Of a stretch of 64,000 bases of DNA, positions 55,311 to 64,000 are shown piece after piece. The notes beneath the pieces are model-generated. The model was given only the letters and a program-made list of their open reading frames with translations. It was not told where the DNA came from and searched no databases. The stretch covers positions 34,196,740-34,260,739 of the forward strand of contig CAIIXF020000009.1 in NCBI GenBank assembly GCA_903813345.2, in the 5' to 3' direction. Source of the DNA: Owenia fusiformis. Taxonomy: Eukaryota; Annelida; Polychaeta; Sabellida; Oweniidae. A program made the position numbers and the translations under genes. Numbering within the stretch: position 1 is the first letter of the stretch; the number at the start of each line of letters is the position of its first letter.

Positions 55311-56035
55311 ATCAGGGATATTATCTGTGCTTGAAATGTCACTTGAGTTGCAGTTTGTAAGAGTGGTCACCTTGAAAGGGGCTTGATGGGTATAATTCTG
55401 TCGAATATGATATATATATAAGGGGTGAAGCAATGGCGCCAAAAGTGAAAACTGAAAAGATAATTTTCGAAAAATTTGAGCCAGTTATATGGCCAGTATT
55501 ATCAGTTTCTTAATTATTTCTAGCAGTTTATATGTGGAGGGGCAAATTTTGGCCCCCAATCATTTTTGGGCCATCTGAGGGGTAGGGGGTGGGCCCCATG
55601 TCTACCGCTTCATATGCACATCGATCAACATATTGTATGTATATTAAACTACATATTTTGTTATTAACCTCAATTTATATTGCTTTTCTTTTGGGAGTTG
55701 AGGTATCCAGCCTGGAAACCATATCTTCAATAGAGATGCATACATTTCATATCTGGCATTGTTAACTCATTGCCCCAAAGCATTTTATACAATTTACAAT
55801 TCAAACACATACAAATGAAATTGACTGATCATACTCTGGTAATCAGGAGGTTTTTCAGTTTGTGACAGAAAATAAAATATATAATATAAAATAAAACTAT
55901 TACATCCATCTGACTCTTAGTAATTGGCATTATTTAAAGATGTTGTGCATACAGGAGATCTCATCTCACCCAAACTAGAAGAAATGCATGGTATTGTAAA
56001 GACCCTGGATTGCAAGTTGCTTGTGAGTGGTTTAA

Positions 56036-56106
56036 GCCTTTATAGCTCAGCTGGTAGATTTAGAGTTTGGATCTAAGGGGACTGGGTTCGATTCCCACTC
56101 GGGGCA
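56036..56106 (+). tRNA. tRNA-like sequence, anticodon TTG (Gln); pseudogene or SINE head
   Basis: Box A TAGCTCAGCTGGTAGA and box B GGGTTCGATTCCC are well formed. The anticodon stem TTAGA/TCTAA encloses loop GTTTGGA, giving anticodon TTG. The acceptor arm (GCCTTTA against TCGGGGC) has one mismatch and several G-T pairs, and the T stem has one mismatch. No T-run terminator closely follows. More likely a tRNA pseudogene or a SINE head than a working gene. Confidence 0.45.
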
Positions 56107-57173
56107 TTGAATTTGGCACACTATGCTTGTATACTCTCTTGTTAGATAGTCTGTTTAGTTTGAGACTCTCAACCTGCAAAGGTACCATGTTTTGTCATTC
56201 GCCCGCTGTTTGCTGCAATCTATCTTTTTTGTTAGTAATATAGTAAGGTCAATGATGTTCAATGAAAACTCTCTAATCGATGGTCGTTCCTCCATGTTCG
56301 TTGATATTTTAATCGTCAGTTCTTACGATATGGCAACTACACAAAATGAGGATCAAAATGCCAAGAAATTGTAGAGATCAAATCATATACATATATTCAC
56401 CATTGGTTACTTTGACATCAGTTGAGCAATAATGTCACGTTCAGTTAAGGCAAACCCCTTTTAAGTAGGAGCTTTCTATTGGCAGTGCAAAATATAAAAA
56501 CCATGAAATCAAGTGTCTTTTAACATCATCTCCCTTCATGGAGTTGTCACACTGCAGTGTGGGATTACTATTCGCCAACGTGTGAATACTTTGGGGGCAG
56601 GCAGTGGGGTATGTCATGGATACACGTGATTAAACAAATAGTTTTAGAACAAGGTATTTCCCATCACGGTGGTGAACAGTGAGCCCACACAGCTAATGTG
56701 ACAGCTACTTTAGGTCAAAGTAAAGTGAGGTTGCCATTACCAATGCATCATTTTTGCGTTGTATGGGAATTATATCTCTATTGATTTTTCCTGTGGTCTG
56801 ATGTTTCCTTACCTGGTAAGCTAATGCAGGTAATACAACATGTATGATCCATGCTTATTATGACACTCTGATCATGCTTATACATCACTGTATGGATATT
56901 TTCTTTTCTTGTTTAATCAATACCTGGGGGTGAGAGGTTCCCTCTGGGAAATAATTAGTTATAACAGTTTACGGGACTATTTCACCAAAGAGTAACATTC
57001 AATTACATTTCAGACGTGTGCTTTGTTAATTTCTATATCTTGTAATAATTTCTTGTGAAAGTGCTTGGTTCATCCCAAGGCTTAGCTATATTTTTCTCCT
57101 CCTATTCCGCATTATCCTCCTCCCTATGCTGCCATCCTTACTAAAAGATTTTTGTCTTCTACCATATAGTACA

Positions 57174-57250
57174 GTAAAACCTGTGTACAGTGAACACCTA
57201 TAGAACAACAAAAAGGTGTTCATTGTAGGTAGATGTTCACCATACAGAAT
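57174..57250 (+). repeat. Pogo/Tigger-like terminal fragment
   Basis: CAGTAAAACCTGTGTACAGT, then GAACACC and AAAGGTGTTCATTGTAGG. Resembles the ends of the element at 58165 with weaker match. Confidence 0.4.
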
Positions 57251-58021
57251 TTTTTTTTACAGAAGTCAGTTTAGTATTCACAAAGACAGGTATAACCGTA
57301 TTTACCATTTTTGACTTCTCTACATTTATATTTAGTTTCAATGGAAGTAGAAAGTAGTCTTGTCAATTACCATGTAAATTGATTTACATACTAAAGAATT
57401 TGAGACTACATGTTATTTGGATCTCCACTCTACTAGATTTCATGATATTTCTTTTGCAATGGTTGTGATGGTTTTGAAATCAAGTTACGGCTCATTTTGT
57501 TTAACAAGATTAATAAATAATAATCCAGTTAAAATCTAAATGAAAAAATACAAAGGCCATATGATATGTAGATTAGAATCTGTTTTAGAATAATAAGGAG
57601 CCCTTGTGCAGCCTTCCCCCCAACTATACACATCCTACAAGTACATGGGGCGTGGGAGGGTATGAGGGGGGGGTCTTGAACAACACTAAATCTATTTTCA
57701 GACTGATTTTTGACATATTGTTAGTCTCCAAAGTGTTTGGGATTTTGAAATGTGATATGAATAATATATATTATTATATCACTGTCATATATGTCACTCT
57801 CTGATTGTTCAATGTCCTACACGTGACCAAAAAATAACAATCAATTTCCAACGGAAGTCACGTGTCTTCCAGTGAATATCAAATGATATTCACTTGTCCA
57901 ACTTAGTCCAGTATAATTTTTAATTTTATAATACCTGGGTGTACATTTTTATGATTAATTTGACATCAATAGTTTGTTATTCCATTAATGTGAGTGAGGA
58001 ATATAACAGTGAATAATAAAA

Positions 58022-58140
58022 CAAATATTTAATTCTATTGACACTTTCACAAGGTGATATTCTACTAGTCCTCCGGGTTTCGTGAAATATCACTTGTGAA
58101 ACATGCACAGGTATTCACCTCAATAGAATTAAATATTTGT
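58022..58140. repeat. Short palindrome with 21-bp arms
   Basis: ACAAATATTTAATTCTATTG and its inverse CAATAGAATTAAATATTTGT, separated by ~75 bp that also contain GTGATATT...AATATCAC. Confidence 0.6.
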
Positions 58141-58164
58141 ATAATATATGAGTAAATGAGTATA

Positions 58165-59208
58165 CAGTAGAACCTGCTAAGTGGAACACCTCCGTAAGTG
58201 GAACACCTCGCAAGTGGAACGCTTTTTCAAAGTCCCGTTTTAAAAACCCATTGACTCAATGTTAATTGAACCTCTGTAAGTGGAACACCTCCAAACTTGA
58301 ACAGTGAACAACCCATATTGAAAAATTAACCTGCTAAGTGGAACAGTCAATTTCCATAAATTTCAATATTGATACTTATGTAAACAGAATTAACCTCCAA
58401 CAGTGATATCTGGGTATGAAAACAGGTAATAATGTGATAATTGGCAAATTAGGTTTTTTAATGGATTACCATTCAGCAAATTAGATTAACCTCCTGTAGA
58501 GGTCAACACATGATGCAACCACTAATTAATTTGATAATCAGCAAATTAGGATTTCATAAGATTATCATTCAGAAAATTGGATTAACCTCCTGTAGAGATG
58601 GACATGTGATGCTACCACTAATTTATACCCCTTGCTGTTTGTTTCAAACTTGATAAGTAAGATTAAGAATGTCAATTGAAAAACAATTGAATTATTAGCA
58701 GTAGGAACAAGTCTTTAAAACTGAATTGCCAAACCGTTGTACCTGAGACTGGCAGAATGAGGAGGATTAAGAATGTCAGAAAATTTCAAGTCCAATAAAA
58801 AATATTATGCTCTTGCATGGAAAAAATTGTTGGCCCCTAAAAGCAAAACGTAGGGCCAAAGTTTGAAAATTTAAGGCCCATTTTCTTCAGAATTTGGTCT
58901 AAGATTATAAAATAAGCCTAAAAAGGCCAAGTAATGCCAAAAAAGCCCACTTATTGGGGCCTTGAGGCCATTTTTTCTGGGCCCACCCAAGGGGGGAGGA
59001 TAGAAATCTGCCCCCCCCCCTCCCGCCAGTGTATACCTGCCCTGCAATGAATGGAAAGTCACATTTCCAGTGATACATATAAATCCTATATTTGATCTTG
59101 TATGTTCTTTAAATCCCCGCGAACCCAAAACCTCCGTAAGTGGAACACCTCCTAAGTGGAACGCTTTTTGGCAGAACGGAGGGTGTTCCACTTACACAGG
59201 TTCTACTG
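58165..59208. mobile_element. Pogo/Tigger-like non-autonomous element, 1.04 kb
   Basis: Ends CAGTAGAACCTGCTAAGTGG, continuing AACACCTCC, are inverted at the right (GGTGTTCCACTTACACAGGT, TCTACTG). TA lies outside both ends (58163-58164, 59209-59210), as for Tc1/mariner/pogo elements. AAGTGGAACACCTC repeats subterminally several times. No DDE transposase is present; the 106-codon minus frame at 58871-59191 only reads through it. Confidence 0.75.
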
Positions 59209-59479
59209 TATATATATGTATAGTATACAATAATTTTGCAGTAGAATAGGAATAAGATAAAAACAAAGCGTTACATACTAAGCCTAGCTTCTCATGAGAT
59301 CAACTTTTAAACTTTTTCAATTCCTGTAAGAAAATACAGAAAACTCTTTGTTGTCTCGATCTCCAAAAAGTTATCATGGCCAAGTCTGGGCCCTGAAACA
59401 TCAGTTCATAAGTCTTATTGTATTATGATCAATTAAAAGACCACAGAGAAAGGCAATAAACAAAACTACATGCTTGTCA

Positions 59480-60000
59480 TCTTTTCTTAAATGTTTTTTT
59501 TAGATATTAAGAAATCAACCGTAACACTTGCAGTTTATGGAGAAATATGTTTCAAAGTCAATAAAAGATATACACACAATGAAAGTCAATTTGGTTTTAA
59601 AGGCACATGGTCAAGCAAAATCATTGATATTTTGAAAAAATGTGATTTATTCTCATATTGGCAAACTCAAAAAATAGATGATGTTCATATTTTTATCAAG
59701 ATAATTACTGAACGATATACTCAAATACCCTATTTTGAGAACTGATGTAAAATTTAAAAATGTCTTTGAAAAGATATTTATTTCAAATATCCAAAAAAGT
59801 ATAGACGAGTCATTTGCTGGTTTGGGCTTAGTTCACACAAGTTGCACTGAACTTGGTCATCATTTAAAGCCTTAGCCAAAACCTCTAGTTGAATGTTTAT
59901 ACAATATGTGTGGTTATTTGAATGATGAGCAACAATTTGCTCTGATTAGTAGAAAAAATACAACTGAACAAAAACTTCTGTTTGACACCATTAGATAATT
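59480..60000 (+). pseudogene. Decayed coding-like fragment, possibly LINE-derived
   Basis: Frame 59491-59745 (VTLAVYGEICFKVNKRY; WSSKIIDILKKCDLFSYW) is followed in another frame by IFISNIQKSIDESFAGLGL, VECLYNMCGYLNDEQQFALI and TEQKLLFDTIR with one internal stop. The VYGE...W..KI..IL..C pattern recalls the region after the reverse transcriptase in some non-LTR elements. The second part I cannot place. Confidence 0.3.
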
Positions 60001-60009
60001 TAATTTAGG

Positions 60010-62650
60010 AGGGAGTCAATCATGATGTTAGATTTTAAAAAGCTTCCATTATAATTCTTTTGTAATTTTACATTTAGTAAAGATCCTTTATCAATCCTTC
60101 AAAAAATGAATTAATATTGTATCAGTGATACTTCACATTGATTTTTTAACACTTTGTCATGGTATATTTTAAACTGACTTAGAAATTAAATTTTTTATAT
60201 TTTATCATGCTGTATTTACCAAATATATTTTTGTATTCTGTAGTTCAGTCTAATTTTAGTTAATATGAATAGAAATGTATAACCACCAGTGACTCATGAT
60301 GTTTGGATTATTTGTTTGTTTAGTTGTTTTGGGCCAATATTCAACTGACGTCAAACATGATGCGATGACATCATTACTTGGATTCAGAATCGCATCGAAT
60401 GACTTAGTACTTGAATTGACATGAATGATCAAACCTGATATATAGAACAAAGAGCCTCACCCACATTTATAATATGGAGGGCCTTTCTAAAAATAGATAA
60501 TATAAAGTATCATCATTTATTGGGTGTTGAATGTAGTATTTAGCATTGTCTTAAGATCGTGTCTATGTGTTGCTCCCTCCTTAAAAAGTATTATTTCACC
60601 CCAAACATCGGTGGCCCCAAATCAGAAAACTTCCCAAAATTGGAAAAAGTTGGCCTAGAGTTAAAGGATCCCAAAATTGGTCCCAATCTCGTGTGAAAAG
60701 GATCTTTAACACATATTTAATATTGTTTTCTCCCTTTGTCAATTTCCATGTCCTCATCTGATAGATGCTAATTCATTGGGATCTGAGATAGTAGGATGTT
60801 GCCCCGCCATGCTAACTGAATGTCAGTGGTAAGTAATGTCAATTTGACCTTGAGCAGTACCCTCAAAAATAGCGCTCTGAAATAAATTCTGTATTTGATT
60901 CACTCTCGTCTTAATTTAATTCATCAGGTTTATTTACCATGTACAGTATAGTATCACATTAAGCCTTCATTTTTTTAAAATTATTTCTCAATTTTAACCT
61001 CTTCTATAAAATCTAGCATTAAAACCTTTGAAAACTTGATTATTTTACGAGAGCCTATTGGATTACAGGTTACGTCATTGAGTTATGTAGAAATTGAGTA
61101 ACATGCTATTTCTCTATTTGTTTGCTACCAATTTACTCTTGACAGTCAAGCTAATATTTCCGAATCAATCATTCTCCCTGACTTTTATCTCATTTCAGTT
61201 CACAATGATTAGCACTGGATTAGATTGCATCATGGCTTTTTGTAGAGTATTTGTTGTTTCTCGTTTGGAAAAGCATCGTTTTTAAAAAATAGCCTCAACA
61301 TGGTATATCCCATTGTCTCCTAAGGGAGAAACCAATTCTGATAAACCATCACAAATAAAATTGAATTGGATCTTTCATTCATTTTCTCATGTACCGTTTA
61401 AATCTCGTATTATCTTTTAAAGATTACTTTGTAATTTTTAGATTTTTTTATCTGATTTTCATCCGGAACAAATCTAGGTCAAACTTATTTACCTATACTA
61501 CCAAAAATACAATTCAAACATGCTATACCTGCTTCAACTTACCTCCCCCATATATAGAATTTGGCTAATTTTTTACATTTTGCCTAATCAGCAATTTCTA
61601 TACTAAAGGAAGTGTGAATTCCAAGACCTTTTTAATGTAATAACAAGAACTGTATACTTCCATTCTATTTTCTCATTTACCATGATATCTAACAGAGTGA
61701 AGCATTATCAGCAAGCATTATCATGTTATTTATATTACTGATATAAACGGCACTGGCAGCTCTATGATAAGTCTACCTGGCATGGTATAAAACCCTTGAA
61801 ATTTTTTACAATGATTATATTCATCAATTTAAAACTTGGAAAAGTATTGACCTAATTATATATGAAGTCAGATTCCAAAGTATATGTAGATATGTGATAG
61901 AATATTGTGCCCATTTGTTCTTGGGTTCAGCTACTGTTAAATTCTATGGATGGTTGATATTGCATTTCAGGAAAGAGCTTTTTGACTGTTTATTTTATAG
62001 AGATAAGTTCCAACATCAGAGATATGGAGTAGAGTGCTATACGTAAACTTACCAATTGGCATATGCTAAATACTGTTACCTGTTTCTAAATACTCATTGA
62101 CTTTTACTTGCTTAACTGTTCGTTGGTTTAGGTGATACGATGTGATGTTGTAGAAGCCACAGTATATCCCATTTGACTTGGGAAGAAAATAATTGAAAAT
62201 TCCACTTTCCCTACCATTTTATTCAATATTCACCTTATTGACTAAACAGGAAGACCAATCAACAGGTAACAATGATCCCTCTTGACATAATATTAGTCTT
62301 TGAGGCACTTTCTCACAAATAAGTCTAATGCCTCAGATTTATTTGATCTACGGCAACCGTACAGCAGCTGTACCCAAAATCTAGAGAATATGTAGCATAA
62401 AATATAGGGTTAATTACCAGTATAGGATATCCTTGATTTTGAGGAATATTTTTTATCTACGAGGTGATATTGACATCTGCACGAGAGAGCAAAGTGAATA
62501 TATCAATATCACTGAGTAGATTAAAATGATATTCTGAAAAAAATCAAAGGATGCTCTTATTATCCTACACTAACAAGGAGTGTACTAAATGTATAATATC
62601 ATTGTAAAATGAATTTCATGCCAAATAGAGTCAATTTGGCGTGAAATCAA
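60010..62650. other. Gene-free stretch
   Basis: No exon, RNA gene or bounded element recognised. Open frames here are short and low in complexity. Confidence 0.4.
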
Positions 62651-62656
62651 CAAGCA

Positions 62657-62763
62657 GAGTATATCGTCACAATATCTTCCGCATATTGGGTTTTCCGGAG
62701 TATATCGTCACTATATCCTCCGCATATTGGTTTTCCGGAGTATATCGTGGCGATTTCCTCCCG
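62657..62763 (+). repeat. Tandem repeat, 2.5 units of ~41 bp
   Basis: Unit GAGTATATCGTCACAATATC, TTCCGCATATTGGGTTTTCCG, repeated with few changes, the last cut after GAGTATATCGTGGCGATTTC. Confidence 0.75.
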
Positions 62764-64000
62764 ATTATTCATTTTGCCAATAGATATCAAATTTATTTTT
62801 TAATGTTATTATACATTTAGCACACTAAGTGTAGGATAAGCGGTATGATGTAGATTTCTCTATCGATTTTGTGAAGCTATACCCATCATACACCCACCAT
62901 AGAGCAAATGTGACCGAGGCTTTAGTTTACCCCTCTACTAATGATAATTGACTTCATTGTTTTCAATAGGTAATGTTTACATTAGAACCATGGCCAATAT
63001 CATAAATATCATCTATTTTTTTCTTCGAACTCTGAACTATACCACTCTATTTTTACCATAACACCACTCACAAATTTCGATAAACTTTTTTTAGCAAAAA
63101 TTGCACAGCACTCTGCGTGGTACCTTTGATATGTTTCTGTTTCATAACAAACCTGTAGAGCTCAACACCTCTGACAGTTAACCACTTTGAAGGCTGATTA
63201 CTTTTTCCTATTGCCAGGTATATATTTAGTAAAACTTGTAGCCATACAGTCCCAAGAAGACTTGTACTTGACCATACAAAACCATAGGTTCTGCCAGTTA
63301 AATACAATAAATAAAAAGATTAATTATCCATTAAGGAACAGATTGGATTATGTCTGGACCCCTGTGTTCGGAGGATGATGGAAACGTTGCTGGAGTTTAT
63401 TCCACTTTTTTGGAACTGTGTCTGTCAATAATATCCCCTCTTCTGCATGGTCTGACTCTAGTCCATATGAAGCAACCGAGTACCACAATCATTGGTTCAA
63501 GGGCAACAGGTTTGATGTAAGTCCTGGAGGGATCTGAAAATGATATGAATAATTATTATTACTACTGCTTCCATTGGTTGCTGAAAGATCTAATTTTATG
63601 ATTATTTCTTTAGACTTACATATTTCAAGTGTTCTGCACCTTTTTGCTTTCTGGTTTCATTCACAATGGAGATCTACCAGAAATTTTACGAAAACAGAGA
63701 GTTTTAATGTAAAAAGTCTTTAAAGACCTAAATTGAATTCTGCTTGTTCAAAAGAGAAGATCGGCAGTAGTTTTATGAAGATGGTTGATCAATAGTGACA
63801 ATATTTTCTGTCTTGGCGTACCATTGTTCTTATTCTTATTTTAAATGCATTTTAAAATGTCTATTTGTATATTGCATTATGCTTATATATTGTGTATTAT
63901 AAATTAAATGTTTTACATTTAAAAATTCTTTCCTGGTGCCATTTGAATACATATACTGTAGTTTTTGGTCTTAATATGTGATTATTTCATAAATAAATGT
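62764..64000. other. Gene-free stretch to window end
   Basis: The overlapping frames at 63068-63378 show no family resemblance. The terminal AATAAA (63992-63997) has no linked exon in view. Confidence 0.4.

Overview
The window is AT-rich, intron-rich animal DNA with many small non-autonomous transposons. The best guess is a bivalve mollusc or close lophotrochozoan. The clearest clue is a repeat present in three full-length copies that has tandem ~110-120 bp monomers, (ACGG)n or (GACT)n microsatellites, a hairpin and a CTAG 3' end. This matches my recollection of the bivalve 'pearl'/Helitron-like (HINE) elements. Species cannot be named from the sequence alone.

Two conserved genes are complete, both on the minus strand. 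ALYREF/THOC4 (mRNA export adaptor; 48286 down to 38501) has 4 coding exons and encodes 274 aa. Downstream of it lies a class-I NF-kB precursor (p105/p100/Relish type; 31685 down to 7437) with 20 coding exons. Every splice phase closes, giving a 1059-aa protein: Rel homology domain, NLS, glycine-rich processing region, long disordered linker, six ankyrin repeats, death domain and a C-terminal DSGxxxS degron. A non-coding first exon ending at 34841 and a promoter at about 34.96-35.11 kb are proposed. The promoter carries two perfect kB sites exactly 105 bp apart with two CCAAT boxes between them. Three more perfect kB sites flank exon 8, so the gene may regulate itself.

Partial or doubtful coding material: a terminal exon of an unidentified plus-strand gene at 1156-1291; a possible two-exon plus-strand gene (48518-48743, 51079-51105) divergent from ALYREF; a decayed hAT transposase with BED finger (41959-44215) inside a hAT element with an exact 8-bp target duplication; a LINE reverse-transcriptase tail (46769-46975); and a TTF-like zinc-finger remnant (20775-20918).

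The rest is introns and gene-poor DNA full of inverted-repeat elements. These include a MULE-like element with a 9-bp target duplication (27592-28584), a TTAA-flanked foldback (19580-20179), a 540-bp palindrome (39898-40437), pogo/Tigger-like elements, tRNA-derived SINEs in tandem, and several dispersed families with copies in both orientations. At 51690-52130 a ~31-bp tandem array repeats the palindrome CCCAAATATGGG, and 12 of its 15 units contain a perfect CArG box (SRF/MADS site). No prokaryotic features, CRISPR arrays or viral genes were seen.
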